Shown piece by piece: positions 32,192 to 45,440 of a stretch of 64,000 bases of DNA. Made by a program: the position numbers and the translations under genes. The notes under the pieces are model-generated. The model was given only the letters and a program-made list of their open reading frames with translations. It did not search any database and had not been told where the DNA came from. This stretch comes from Nectonema munidae (Eukaryota > Nematomorpha > Nectonematoida > Nectonematidae): positions 620,001 to 684,000 of the forward strand of contig JAUIRK010001039.1 in assembly GCA_030549495.1 (NCBI GenBank). Reading direction: 5' to 3'. The stretch's first letter is position 1, and every line of letters starts with the position of its first letter.

Positions 32192-34040
32192 AGCTTCATA
32201 TCCATGATTGGTGGCCTAAAAATTAATAATATAATATCTATTACAGTTTAAAATTAGTATTAACTGAAAGCTAAAAACTAGATCATAAGGAACCAGTAAA
32301 TAATGCATTGATGTACTATAAACATACACTTATTGGAGATTAACAAATATTAATGAGAACTATCATTAAACTCAAGGAAGATAATTGCTAATTTAGAATA
32401 TCTCTTATATATCTCGAAAACAGTAAATAATAAAAAAATCTTGTCTTTTTAATTATTTATTATAGGGTAATTTAAATTTGAAAGCTTTATTCAAATAACT
32501 GTTTAAGTTCGAAAAAATATTAATAAGAGTTGAATAACATTCATTGCAGTTTTAATGAAAATAAAACAAATTAGTGCGTCAAAAGAAGCAAAGCATCAGC
32601 AAAAATTTGTAATATAATAAAATTAAGGAAAATGTTGGATGAATAATATGAAAGTTTTGGAGAAAAGCTAAAAATAATTACGTTCCTAGTTAAAACGGCG
32701 ACAGGTCTTCTCAAACAAAAGAGTAACAGTTGGGGATCAAAAAGGCCACAACGGTTACAAGATAACGGTCAAATTGTAACTTATACATATGTTTTCAAGT
32801 AAAAATAATAATAAATGACCATAAATAGGTTAATTTTTATTAATAAATATTATCTTTGTTTATGACAAAAAATATCTGCAATTATTTGCATTGAACTTTA
32901 ATTTTTGTTTGTAAAATAGCAATAATCCACTGCATATCACTATCATAGCATCTAAAGATGCAAATATTTTTATAATACGTAATGGAAGAATGCTAGTTAT
33001 TCGTTGGTCTTAACGTAGTTTTTTTTCACAATCAATTTGATCAAAAAACTGTGGCTATTTTAATAGTGTAACGGTTTTGGCAAGGTTCTAAAAATTTCAT
33101 ATGTAATTCTCAACAGAAGGTATATGATAGTTTAAATGTACTTATCTTAACCGTTATTGATTTTTATATAAAAATTAGAAGTCAGTGTTGTGTTTCTTAA
33201 AAATATTCACATTTATTCTAACTTAATCGCAAAAAATTATTTGTCTTCAATATAATAAATTAAGAAAATTAGAGATATCATGAAAAGAATATTTGGATTG
33301 ATAAAAAACTAACAAGTAAATGTCAATAATTATTTTTTTTATTAGTAATATTTATATAATATTAAAAGAAAAAAAGGAATCATTATTTCTTTAATAAAAC
33401 AAAATTGACCTAGATTAAGATTCAATATTTTTAGTTTTAATATTTAATTATAAAATATAGTCAAAAAAATTTTAACTGTAGATAAGGAAAAAAATACAGC
33501 AAGAGACAATCTTGAAAGTGAATCTTCGAATGAATAATTTGTTCTAACCATTGCATGTAGACAATTAAAGCAGATTATAGGTGGACATTCATTTGAAAAA
33601 TACAAATCATTCGTAGTGATATGTAAAATTACATATACTACAGGTGATGAAATATTTCACATATGTTTTCATACTTTGTGGACAAAATGTGTATTTCATA
33701 TCTAAAATATAGGTATAGTTTTAGAATATTAAAATTAAAACTTTTAAATTAAATTTTTGCCTTTTTTTTTTTTTTTTTTCAACTCAATATGCTCCAAGTT
33801 TTTATGGTATCAATAAAGGCCGAAGTCTACTTATTCTTTTAAATTTTTTTTTTTGTGTGTTTATTTTCTGTTAAAATATTTTTATATACTGTATTAATTT
33901 TTTATTTTTTTTTTTTAAATATAAAGTGTTGTGTATTTTGTAAGTTCAATTATATTGATCATTACATCATTTTTTCTTATTGGTTTTCTTTTTGAATTCC
34001 TTTTCTCATTGGTTTTGATTATGATTACATTTTGCTAAGG
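32192..34040. other. AT-rich sequence, no gene seen
   Basis: No exon or element is supported. A poly-T run at 33763-33779 and T-rich sequence up to 34030 precede the LINE and may include its 5' UTR. Confidence 0.35.
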
Positions 34041-35060
34041 ATGACCAAAAATTTATCAATCGACAAGCTGAAAAATATAATCAAAAATGTTAAGAACTAT
34101 ACTAAGAAAGAAACTAAAGAGAAACTTAATGAATTACTTAATAATTTGATTTATGAATCTAATTTATTGGATGAAATTTCAACACTTAAAAATTTAGTGA
34201 AAGATGTAAAACCTGTAACATATGCAAGTGTGTCAACTGTTTCAAATGTGTATGATGATATCGCAAAAGAACCCACTAGTTGTAATCAAACTTTGAATGC
34301 AAATAATACTTTACACTGTGATCCTTCTTTATCAGTAGTAATTCCAAATTTTTTTGTTCCTAATGATAAATCAAACCTCAAAGAAGTGGTTAATTCTAAA
34401 CTAAAGCCAACACACAATAAGCTGTGTATCAATAAACTCAAAAAACTTAAAAACAATAGCCTGATTTTGCAGTCTTCATCTAGTAAAAACATAGAACACA
34501 TTAAGCAATGCTTAAAGTCTAACAACTTACCTTTTAACAGTCTAGAACCAAAAACGCCTACTTTTTGTATAACGGGTGTTCCAAAATTTGAAAATGTAGA
34601 TCTTTTAAAATCAATAATATGTGAACAAAATAGTATTCTGGAAACTGACCTAATTTCAATTTTTAAATTTGGGAAGCCATCTTCTAATTTTTGCAATATA
34701 GGCTTTAGAGTCAAAGCAAATATATGCAGGACTACATATCTTAATAAGTATATTTATATAAATTGTGTTGCTTACGACATAAAACTTCTGAAATCTTATA
34801 TTAAAGTGTGTTATAAATGTAATCAATACAATCACTACTCTCATAAATGCACATCCAAAATCTTCAATTGTAAGTATTGTGGTTCTAATCATGAGTCTAA
34901 CTATTGTACTAAGAAAAGTAGTCTTTTTTGTGTAAATTGTGCAACCAAAGGTCTGCCATCCAACCATCAATGTAACTCCAGTAGTTGTGAAACCTTGTTA
35001 CGAATGAAAAAAATCCAGAACGAATTAAATAGGAGCTCTTTAACGTTTTATATAAGCTAA
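34041..35060 (+). CDS. LINE ORF1 protein (zinc-knuckle RNA-binding)
   Basis: The RNA-binding partner of LINE retrotransposition, about 339 residues from ATG 34041. The frame runs further upstream, but this ATG follows a stretch without other starts. The N-terminal half is lysine- and serine-rich. The region around residues 180-235 (TFCITGVPKFENVDLLKSI onward) resembles the RRM-like part of such proteins. Three cysteine knuckles stand near residues 257-313: CYKCNQYNHYSHKC (CCHC), CKYCGSNHESNYC and CVNCATKG with HQC. The order is typical of Jockey-group ORF1. The frame is intact. Confidence 0.8.
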   Translation: MTKNLSIDKLKNIIKNVKNYTKKETKEKLNELLNNLIYESNLLDEISTLKNLVKDVKPVTYASVSTVSNVYDDIAKEPTSCNQTLNANNTLHCDPSLSVVIPNFFVPNDKSNLKEVVNSKLKPTHNKLCINKLKKLKNNSLILQSSSSKNIEHIKQCLKSNNLPFNSLEPKTPTFCITGVPKFENVDLLKSIICEQNSILETDLISIFKFGKPSSNFCNIGFRVKANICRTTYLNKYIYINCVAYDIKLLKSYIKVCYKCNQYNHYSHKCTSKIFNCKYCGSNHESNYCTKKSSLFCVNCATKGLPSNHQCNSSSCETLLRMKKIQNELNRSSLTFYIS

Positions 35061-35063
35061 TTA

Positions 35064-37926
35064 ATGCTTTCACACACAAATAATTTAGATTTGTTTGACT
35101 TGAATATTTTTGAATCTGTTTATAACGAAAAGGTCACTAATCTAACTAAGAATATCTTTCCAGAAGAACTCAACAATTTGCACACATTTTCTCAAAATTC
35201 CAATCTAAAAATATTCCATTTGAATATTCAGAGTTTAAATGCGAAGTTTACTCTCCTTGAACTTTTTTTGTCTTCTCTTAGATTTAATTTCGATATTTTG
35301 ATACTTACAGAGATTTGGCAGCTTGACGCATTCATTAACTTCAATTTGTCCGGTTACGATTTCAGATACTATATAAGAGCCAAAAAGGGAGGAGGGATTG
35401 GCGTCTTTATCAAATCTGAATATACGATAAGTTATTTCGAGGCAAATACCGTTGGAAACTTTATTTGTGACTATTGTTATATTAAAGTATCACTTCCTAA
35501 TTCTATCATTGATATTTTGGGTGTTTACCGTCCTCCAGACTCTGATATCTTAAGCTTTTTGGACTTTCTTCAAAATTTTGTAGTAAAAAGATTAGCTGAT
35601 CGAAAAGCCCTTATTTGTGGGGATTTTAATATGGATTTGTTTTCTGCTAGCTCGAATAATTTAGTATATGATTTTTTAATGATTTTACTTCAAGGTAATT
35701 TCATTCCAACCATAACAAAACCAACGCGTAAATCCTCAAAATGTATTGATAATATTTTTATCAATTTTTCTGTAAACTTTTCATCGTTTAATATACTTTG
35801 TGAATTATCTGATCATTTTCCGAACATTGTTTTAGTGAATGATTACCTTTCTATTGATAATGTGCCTAAACGTTTTTTCAAGCGTAATTTCAGCAAAACG
35901 TGTTTCATCAACTTTCAAAATTATTTAGGTGAGACTGATTTTAGTGGTATTAAAAGTGTAATAGACGTAAATCGTTCTTTTGAGTTGTTCTCTAAACTTT
36001 TTTTGAAATCTTTCAATAGATCTTTTCCATTAGTTGAAGTTGTTTCTCGAAAGAATTTTAATCCCTGGTTTACGGTTAAGCTTGCTAAGTTAAGAAAAGC
36101 CAAAGAAAAACTATACAAAAAATATAAACTAGTTCCAAATAATGACAATTATGTCAATTATAAAGCATGTCTAAAATCTTACAAAAGAATGGTCATTTCC
36201 AGCAAAGCTTCTTATTATCATAACATGTTTTCTTACAACAGGAAATCTAAGTGGAATACTTTGAAAAACCTCTTTAATATCAAGGCTAAAGAAAGATCTA
36301 GTCCTTTTTCTAGTAATGATTTTTGGCACGGCTTTCCAAAAAGAATCCTTTTCTCCAACCGAAAATAATATAAATTTCGTCTATAAAACAGTACCTAAAA
36401 ACAAGGAGACTTTTTTTTGCTCAACTATTTCTTATGATGATTTTATTATTGCAGTGTCTTCCCTCAAGAATAAAAAATCATCTGGCTATGATGGGATAAG
36501 TTTAAAAGTTATAATAGTCGCTCTCCCTTTCATTTCCAGCTCCCTCATTGATATTTTCAATAAGTCCCTTAATTCAGGTGTTTTCCCCGAAGCCATGAAA
36601 CTTTCCAAAGTTTTACCTTTATTAAAGAATAAGAAAAAAATTGATAACATTGATAATTATAGACCAATCTCTATAATTACAAATTTTGCAAAAATTTTTG
36701 AAAAAATAGTTGTAAGCAAAATGCTGTCGTTTATGTACAAATTTTCAATCTTCACAGAGCATCAATTTGGGTTTCTTGAAGGACGTTCAACTGAAAAAGC
36801 CGTATTGAAATTACTGCATGATATAGATTCATGCCAATCTAATTCTGGTATTGGAGTTTTTCTTGACTTCTCCAAAGCCTTTGATAGTGTTAACCATTCC
36901 CTTCTATTATTGAAACTAAACCAAATTGGCTTTAGATCACGTTTTTACTACTGGTTAGAATCTTATTTAACAGGAAGAAAATTCTATGTTTATCTTGACG
37001 GCTTTAGTTCGGACATTTATAACAATTATGTAGGTGTTCCTCAAGGGTCCATCCTTGGACCATTTCTATTTATGATTTATATCAATGATTTGATCCATGT
37101 AATTCCAAAATTTTGCCATCCAACTTTATACGCTGATGACGTAACGCTTTTGTTTGATGCTTCAGCTTCTGATTGTAGTTTAATAAGTGTTAATGATTCA
37201 CTTGCAAATGTTTATATATGGTCTGAAAATAATCTTCTTTTTCTTAATCTGAATAAATGTAAATGTATGTTTTTTTCTAACAAACTATCTCTTTTCTACT
37301 CTAAGCTAGTCATCAATAATACATTTATTGAACGTACTGTGAGTTTTAATTTTTTAGGGATAACAATAAATGAAAATTTGAAATGGTCTGAACACATCAA
37401 AGCGGTTACTTGCAAGGTTGCTAGATTTTGTGGAATTTTCTATAAATTTCAGAATTATCTTCCTGTTCCTACTAGACTGCTTTTATTCTATTCTTACATT
37501 TTCCCTCACTTGAAATACGCCAACATAGTCTGGGGTTTTTCGAATAAAACTCTTCTGAAAAAGCTGAATCGAGTGTTGAAAAGATATAGTAAATTTGTAA
37601 ATCAAAATCATAATCATCAGAAATTTTTCCTTGATTGTGATATCTTTTTTATTAATGTATTATGCCATGTTAGTTTTCATTATTCATCATTATCCAGAAT
37701 GCATATGTTCTCTCCTCTTATCTCTTTCAACTCTGAATATCATTCATATAATACAAGAATATGTAATTATCTTCATATTAATCATTATAAACAAACATCG
37801 TGTTTCTCGAAAATTGTTTACAGAACCACCATTCTTATTAATAAATATCACGTTTTTTTGAATCTTTCTTCATACAAGTTGCTAAAGAAATCTTTATACA
37901 ATACTTTTATTTTATATAATGTATAA
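35064..37926 (+). pseudogene. LINE ORF2: endonuclease and reverse transcriptase, one frameshift
   Basis: Target-primed retrotransposition enzyme. The first frame (to 36368) holds an AP-type endonuclease: IFHLNIQSLNAKF, ILTEIW, KKGGGIGVFI, CGDFNMDL and SDHFPNIV. The second frame (from 36316 to 37926) holds the reverse transcriptase: YRPISIITNFAKIFEKIV, HQFGFLEGRSTEKA, FLDFSKAFDSVNH, GVPQGSILGPFLFMIYINDL and the catalytic YADDVTLL. The thumb follows with FLGITINENLKWSEHI. A single frame change lies between 36316 and 36368; no other fault was seen. Length of about 950 residues is normal. The clade within the Jockey/CR1 group is not settled. Confidence 0.85.
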
Positions 37927-38160
37927 ATTACTTCCTTTTAATTTATATATATATATATTATATTTTTTATATATAAATGTGTGTGTGTGTGTATGTATTT
38001 ATGTCAATATATGTATTCCGTTTATATTAATTTTATGATAATTTTCTTTCTTCTTGCAAATAAATGGAAAGAAGTTTGGTCTTCATCTCGATGAAGTTGA
38101 TCTTCCTTTGAGTCCAGATTGCCTGAACATATTCTTCTACGTCTTTCGAAACAAAAATCA

Positions 38161-39000
38161 TTAAGTGTTACAGATACTGCTTATTTTTATTAATAAAACA
38201 CTATTATTATTATTATTATTATTATTTTGAACTGTAATGAAAAGTTTACAAAAATTAAAAAAAAAATTTAGATTCTTTTCAAAAACTTTAAATAAGTTAA
38301 ATATTGAAAAAAATGATATAAAATTATTGAAAAAGGCATAATACAAGTTTTTATTAGAATAGAAAAAAGTTTTTACTTGAAATAAGCTAGTGTCCACTTG
38401 TGCCCACGAATTACAGGAACCCAATTTTAACAATCCGTTTTGCTTAAAAATTTCTGTTGTGTGGTCAAACTTATGCATGCTATAAATTACTCTTATTGCT
38501 GGTTTTTGTAAGATCTCAAGGCGCTTTTTTCAAAAAGGGTACCAATTTATTATACTGTAGTTTACATAAGAGAGAAATAAATGTTTATATACCATAAGTC
38601 TGATATTTAGAGGAAAAATATTTTTTGTATTGTACAAGATACCGATAGTACGATTAAGATTGGGAGCTATTTGATCAATATGCTCTTTAAACTTTAGCTT
38701 ACTATCAAACACTAGACCAAGTATCTTGGTGCATTTTACTTCTTCGATACCTGTATATTTCAAAAATTTGTAATTTCTGTTTTTATATGAAATAAGCAAA
38801 CTTTTTGATTTTTCCTTGTTTAATATCAAATTCTTCCTAGAACTCTCTGTTCTAATAAATCTGAATTTATATTATTACAATTTTTTATTTTAGACAAAGG
38901 AAGATAAGCACAGATGTCATCTGCAAAAACAAGATACTCAAGGAAATTTGAGGTGGAAAATTTTTTTTTTATTGCAATGCTGAAAAGTGGGGGAACATAA
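38161..39000 (-). mobile_element. 5'-truncated LINE fragment (second family)
   Basis: On the - strand, PPLFSIAIKK, then FLEYLVFADDICAYLPL (catalytic FADD) and TKILGLVFDSKLKFKEHI with LNIRLMVYKHLFLSYVNY form the palm end and thumb of a reverse transcriptase. It ends in an (AAT)n tail, seen as (ATT)n at 38207-38225. Only about 0.84 kb remains. A tail fragment of the same family lies at 25085. Confidence 0.8.
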
Positions 39001-39270
39001 AATTAATTATTTATCCCTTACAATTGATGAAGACGGGGATACAGTTTTGAAGTGGTACTAAACATTGTGATTCTAGCACCCATAATGATGTTAACATTCA
39101 TAAAGATTTAGATCGCGAAAATTTTGCTTCAAGAAAACTAAAACAAATTTCAAAATAAATATATCTACTAACTTTCATATAGATTTATTAGAATTTTTGA
39201 ATATTGGAACATTTCTCAAAATGAAATCAAACTTTGTATTACAAAGTATGTCAATAGAGAAAACGAAAAG

Positions 39271-39677
39271 CAGTGTTGCCAGATCTATGGATTTATCCGT
39301 ATTTAACGGATTTTCGTAGGGAAAATTTTTAACTGACAGATTTTTTGTTCACTCGGATTTTCAAAAATAAAAAAAATATAATTTTTTTTTTAATCTCACA
39401 AGTCAATTAATTAGTTTCTGCATAATTGATATGATTGATTTACGTTAGCCAGTAGCAAAGGGTAAGGGCCTTAACTGAAATCTCCGAAATGATAACAATT
39501 TTGAAATCCTGGAGTTTTCTCGAAATGGTTGAGACCATTTTTTCTCCATTTTTGTGAAAAAAATTAGGTGTCACCTCCCGCAGAAAACTTCTCCTTGCTA
39601 AGGGCCTGGGTCTACCGATTTCTACGGATTTTTTTCCATGTTTTTCAGGATATTTGTTTTTTTGCTTGGCAACACTG
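39271..39677. mobile_element. hAT-type MITE
   Basis: The left end CAGTGTTGCCAGAT and the right end CTTGGCAACACTG are inverted (CAGTGTTGCCA common), enclosing 407 bp without coding sequence. The CAGTG start is usual for hATs. An 8-bp target duplication is not evident. Confidence 0.6.
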
Positions 39678-42221
39678 AAAAATGGTATTATTATTGTTAC
39701 AATCATAAAAAATTGCAATTGTTTAAAAGAAAGATAACACTGGGATTAAACTATGTCAGATGCATCATTAAAAGGGATGAGGCTCTCTTCTCATTTTAAG
39801 AACTACCAGATATTCCTTTGTGAACCCTCTACAAATGAGAGTGTTCATATATGCGCCAGTATTATGTTGCCATCAATCAAATCATTTCAACGAAACGAAA
39901 TAGCAGAAAATTGAGAAAAATAAAGTTCCAAAGAATATAACCTTGGAGTGGACGTTGCATTATTAATTAATCATTTTATGAGTAAAAATCTTACAAACAC
40001 CCGTTCAAAAATGGTATTCATTAATTTTGGTAGATAAAATTAGATGTTGCAAAATAGAGGCTTTAGAATGTTTTTCTACAAAGACTTAACTTCTTCACGA
40101 CAATTAGTTGATTCTCATATATTGTATGTATCAGTATCAGTGATATTAAATCTTTATTATACAAAAATGGCCAATTAATTTACTTGTTTAATTTATACAT
40201 CTACAAAATAAAAAAACTATATACAAGGAAAAAGTCATTATTAAAATATGTAATATTGAAACTCTCATATATGACTTTATAAGTTTTCAGGCAAAAATGT
40301 ATTTTAACACCCTTGATTATATTATTATCATATTTGGATCCTTTAAAGAAAACTTTAATGATGTATTAGTATTTAGATTATAGTTAATGCATATCTTATC
40401 TTCTTAATTTCAAAAAACAACTGCATGATTCTTATATTTTTTGTTTACACATTTTTTATATTAGGATTCTGAGCCAGTACCATTTAAACTTTGATCGCTC
40501 TAAATCCACCTTTAATTTTTATGCATAGGCTGCAATTGCCGTATCTCAGGCTTAAATGTAATGATGTAGAATTTGAAGATTCATGAAAATGTCAACGCAT
40601 AAAATTCGAAATCTATTTTTGTTTGGTTGAAATAGACACAGCTATATTTTTTAAACAAATATAAAATTAATCAAACATAAGAAGAAAAAATTAAATAATA
40701 TTGATAAACGAGCTTATTAGAAAAAAAATAAATAAAATATAATTCATCTTTTATTTTTTTAATTATTTTATACAGTTCATCTGGCTTAAGAAAAAAAATG
40801 AGATGGTATGTATTTTTGTAATTTAAAACTTTAAATGCCCTTTATTTTATATGTAGCATTAGTTTTCCTATCGATAACTTTAAATTAACCTATCAAAGAA
40901 TATTTTTTTAAATTCCCAAAAATAAATACGATACAAGAGTCTAGGAGTAAAAATAAGAATGTTAATATCTTAATTTTTTTTTGCAAAATTGACTAAATAC
41001 TTGCCAGGTTGTTTGCTCTACATATTCAAATAATCATACAATAACTCAGTTATTTTAACCTTTTGTGAGTATAGGTCAACATTTCTTTACTGTGCTGGCG
41101 CCAACCATCTCAAACTTGTGCAAATATTTTTTATTTACAGACAAAGCAATAAATTTAATTGCATAATTATATATATTTTACATGTATACATACTCTATAT
41201 TAAATATTTTAATGAGATCCTCGTGGCTATTTTTTTCACAAGATATTAAATTCCCGGTTTATAATTTATTACTGCAATTCTCATGCAGTCACTAAGATGA
41301 GCATAAGTTAATCGTAATCTATTTTAGATTTTAAAATCTTCATCGTTGAAAAACATAAAAAAATCAATAAAATAAACAAGTATAATCTCGGATTTATTTC
41401 TTTTAAAAGGTGAAATTTTTGATCATTAACCAGGCTGCATAATTTTGGATTTTTGGCTTCACATTTTAATTGCTTCCATTTCCAACACCTTTGTCTATTT
41501 TGAAAAACATGTCCTATTTGATATGCAGTATCTTGCACATAAATACTCATAAATGAATTAGTAATAAACTGCAATTGTCCAATCATAGTGAAATCGGAAA
41601 AACGATTCGGAAAAATATGAATAATCTGCATTTTTGCAGTTGACTAGAGGGTGTTATAAAATGTCTCTGTACTGTGATCCCCGCGAGTATAGAGTTCGGG
41701 CATTAAATTCATTTTTTACTAAATATATTTCAATAAGTTTAAAACTAATATACTTAAAAGCGATCACTTATATTTAGAGATGTATTAAATTTTCATTGTT
41801 GGGCGTAGGGCATTCATTCACCTTCAAATTTTAATATATTGCGAGTAATAATAAATTATCTAACTATATTCCGATTAATTTTTATCTTTTATTTAGCTTT
41901 ATCAATTCAAACATTTTTCATTCAGTTTTACCTTAATTATGATTATAGCCTTCTGGAAAGTAATTTTACTAGAGAACTTGAAATCTAACATTTAGCGTAA
42001 TGTAAATTTTTAACGTGAAAAATAGAAATCTCTACAATTTTTAGGTTGGAGGGCTCATTTTTTGAAAATAGAGAGGGCGTAAATTCGAGGAGGCTTCCCT
42101 CTTGTTACACCACTGACTATATATACAGAAGATAAGCATGTTCTTTTGAGCATAAGATTTTCAAGACTAACTTTTTCAATGGAATTCTATATGTTTAAAA
42201 CAGCTGATTTTCTTTTCTTAG
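39678..42221. other. AT-rich sequence, no gene seen
   Basis: No exon or RNA gene is supported. GTTACACCACTG at about 42100 looks like one end of a DNA transposon; its partner was not found. Confidence 0.35.
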
Positions 42222-42920
42222 GACATTGTTGTTCTTCTGGTCGATTTTCTGGTGCTTGAATTTACAGGGAGGATACCTTTACGATTTTGAAGTGTATCAA
42301 GGAAGAGGTTCAAAAAATGAATATGATTTAGGACCAAGTGTTGTTCTTGGTTTACTAAAATTCTTACCAGAAAATATTTTAGTGTATATATTGACAACTA
42401 CTTTAACTCAATACCACTTTTAAAATACTTAAAAAAAACATTGGATGTACAAGAACAAGAAAGGCCAACATGATGTCCATTATCAAAAAGAGGAAAAAAA
42501 GATCTATTATAGGTTATAAAGATGCACGCAGTGGATTTGAATTAGTGATGTGAAATGATAATGGGCCTGTGATAGTTGGGTCTAACTTTGAAAGTATTGA
42601 GCCTTCATGAGTAGCAACAAGATGACCACAAGGGTTAAATGAATAGGTTTCAGTTTCAAGACCATCAATCATTGGCAACTACAATAAATCATTGGATGGC
42701 ACTGATCAGATGGATCAAGCTTTTTCAACATATAAACCCTTTATCATAAATAGAAAATACTTTTTTATATTTTATAGAAATTAGCATGTATAATTCATTG
42801 CTATTGCACAAAATTTTTGAAAAACAATGCACATTTTTGGAACACATATGGTCAATTGCGACTTCTTTACAAACATATTGCCATGATAAAAAAGTTATTC
42901 TAGCAAGAAACACAGTTTTT
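42222..42920 (+). pseudogene. piggyBac transposase fragment
   Basis: YLYDFEVYQGRGS matches the piggyBac segment GYLFEFDIYVGRKS of the element at 4694. DLGPSVVLGLLKFLPENI follows. Further on, in shifted frames, are a SIIKKRKKRSIIGY-like stretch, NYNKSLDGTDQMDQ (the third Asp region) and weak C-terminal pieces. It is far more decayed than the copy at 4374 and from another piggyBac family. It covers only the middle and late parts. Confidence 0.7.
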
Positions 42921-42951
42921 CACAATATTAAATAGTTTAGATTAGTTAGGA

Positions 42952-43026
42952 TCCGCTTGATGCGGGGTCGAACCAAAGACGTTGAGTTATCGAAACCTAG
43001 TATCTAACCAATCTTATTCACGCCCC
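42952..43026 (-). repeat. tRNA-derived SINE, copy 1
   Basis: On the - strand it reads GATTGGTTAGATACTAGG (box A-like) and GGTTCGACCCCGCATC (box B). It shares the layout and most bases with the unit at 60459-60540, including GGTTTCGATAACTCAA between the boxes. It is repeated and has no proper cloverleaf, so it is a SINE rather than a tRNA gene. Confidence 0.6.
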
Positions 43027-43531
43027 AAGAATAAAAAATAAAAATTTAATAGACAATATGAAATTTTCTTTTAATACCAAGAAACGCATTTACAGAAATT
43101 TCACGCATTGTAAACAATTTTTTTAGAAAAAAATCTTTTAGTTTTTTTAGTTTATGATCAATCGTTTTAACTATTTTTTATAGTTTGCTCATAGAATACA
43201 GAAAATGCATTAAATAGTAACTTGTCATTTCTTGTGCTTCAAATACTCTTTAACCGACCAAGACATGGACTATGGAGGTAAGGATATAATCTTCAATAGA
43301 TTCTGAAATCGTTGACCAGGAGCACATCCTCAAAATTTGGGCGGAGGGGGGCGAACTTTTTTTTTTATAATTTTCAAAATTTATTATAAAAGAATTTTTG
43401 TCCAATAACACACCGCCATTATTATCCGACATTATACTTGCACTGCAAGCTTTCAATCCCACTTCAACTGCACTGATTTTATTAAGTCAAATTACCTTGT
43501 TTGTAATACTGATTGCATCAACCTTCTAGCT

Positions 43532-45440
43532 CAGTGGTTTTTCACCTGGTGTCCGCGTGCCGCGAAGATGTTCCATGGAGATCGAGAAGGGGACACTGAG
43601 TGAATCGTTTTGCGCAAAATATTGCACCCATATTGGGTTATTTTCGATTTTTGCCAATAAATCACATTTAAAAAGAATAAATAAGTTAGTCTTTGAATTA
43701 AGTACTATTTTTCTTTTATTGCTTTTCAGGCCTAATTTGTAAATGTGCATTTTTCTTAATGGCTAAAAAAAAAGAAATATGACGACTCACCCTTGAAATT
43801 TCGTTTTACTGCATTAAACTCTGGTGGGGAAGAGGAACATAAGTGTCCTTTGTGTTCAGAACTGTTAGCATCCACTTTTTAAATGAAGCTTGAGCTGGTA
43901 GTGAAGCACTCTAACTATAACATAGGAATGTTTTTGCAAAATATTAAGTATGGTTTGAAAAGTTTCAAAATATATCTGTTGTCAAAAAGTCACACAACAT
44001 AGTAGAACAGTTGATATTATCTTACTGCAAAGATATATTGAATGTGATAAGTTCTGAAGTTGTAAAATTGAAGCATATCTTCCTGACAAACGATTCCGTT
44101 AGAAGGCTAATAAGAGAGATGTCTGATGACATGTCAGACGTGGTTTTATTGATTTGGAATTAGATTTTCAACCTTTTTACTCAGATTGATGAAACGATGG
44201 ATGCTGCAAACTTATCTCAGCCTTGTGTTAGGTACAGTATGTATATGACAAGAACATGGTATGCAATCTTTTATTTTGCGAAACTCAGCAATAGAACAAC
44301 TGTAAGAGAAACATTTGACAGTGATAAATTTTTTTACAGCACATGGTATTAAGTCGGAATCTGGCTAACCAAAAATCTTTAGGTGTAATTGGTACCCAGT
44401 GCGCCGAGCCATAAAACCATACCCGATGAGTTAAAAATGTTTTCAATGAAGTCATTAAAACAGTGTATTTCATTAAAGCAAATACTTCAAATCTTTTTTG
44501 TTTTCAATTTGAAAAACTTTTGCTGCACTCAAACGTGAGGTGGCTTTCCAAAGGAATATTTTCCAAGCGATACTATGGAAAGAAATCCAGCAATTTCTGA
44601 AAGGCAAACTAGACATGCATGTAGAATTTTCTGATATCTGTTTTCGTATATTTCTATCATTTTTAGTGAACATATTTGAATATGTGAATTCCTTTAACCT
44701 TGCCCTGCAAGGAAAAGAGATCAGAGTGGTCCATTGTAATAAAAAATGACAGCTTTTGAAGTGAAGCTGGAATGATTGCATTCTTTGACAAGAATAATTT
44801 TGCTTGATTTTCGAACATATTTGTTGATTAAAATAAGATTTTCATTAATAAAGATGTCCTGGAGGCAATAAAACACCGTGTAGCATGCCAAAAAAGTTAT
44901 CTTTATTTTCTTAATCTACAAAAATTTAAAAAATGCTATCAATTTATTAAAAACCCGTTTATAATATCGATTAGTAATCTGTCCTCAGAAAACTTCAATT
45001 CAAGAACAGTTTATTGATTTGGTTAATGATTGAGGAGGTGCAAAATATGTTTTTCTGAAATATCGCATAGCGATTTTTCAACTGAATTGGGAGAGTCTTA
45101 TTCTTGCAAAGATTGCTCTGATTCGAGTTGCCACTACATATGAGTGTGAACAAGCGTTTTCCATGCTACTTGCCATTGAAACCAAATCCCGAAACAGATT
45201 GGAAGTGATTAATGATATGAAAGTTGCATTGGCCAAAACAGCCAAACTTAGACAAAGCAGATGCCATCCATCCCATTGAGATTTGGTTTGTTCAGACAAT
45301 TTTTGAATAAACAATTGTGTCAGTTTTTTTAGTACAGTAGTTTATATGTTGATTTATTTTTTTAAATGAGACCCCGAGCTATTAAAAAATTATAGTTAGA
45401 TCGCTAGGCCGAAAATTTTTAGAAAGTTTGTGAACAACTC
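43532..45440 (+). mobile_element. Complete but decayed hAT transposon (ZBED5/Buster-like)
   Basis: The left end is CAGTGGTTTTTCACCTGGTG, a typical hAT terminus. Flanks TTCTAGCT (43524-43531) and TTCAAGCT (45441-45448) form an 8-bp target duplication with one change. Inside, + strand frames read PLKFRFTAL, HNIVEQLILSYCKDILNVIS, HIFLTNDSVRRLIREMSDDM, IDETMDAANLS, ANIFEYVNSFNLALQGKE-like sequence near 44640-44730 and YECEQAFSMLLAIETKSRNR (dimerisation end). Many stops and frame changes make it a fossil. The fragments at 4088, 7307 and possibly 56085 belong to this group. Confidence 0.75.

Larger units (their letters stand above)
34041..37985 (+). mobile_element. LINE retrotransposon, Jockey/CR1 group, nearly intact
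   Basis: Two coding regions sit three bases apart: a zinc-knuckle ORF1 and an ORF2 with endonuclease and reverse transcriptase. A TA/GT simple repeat (about 37945-37995) follows the ORF2 stop, as is usual at such 3' ends. Only one coding fault is visible, so the copy is young. Its 5' end and target duplications could not be placed. Confidence 0.85.

Noticed and set aside
42055-42113. GTTACACCACTG as a transposon terminus
   Set aside because: A partner end was not found, so only noted in passing.
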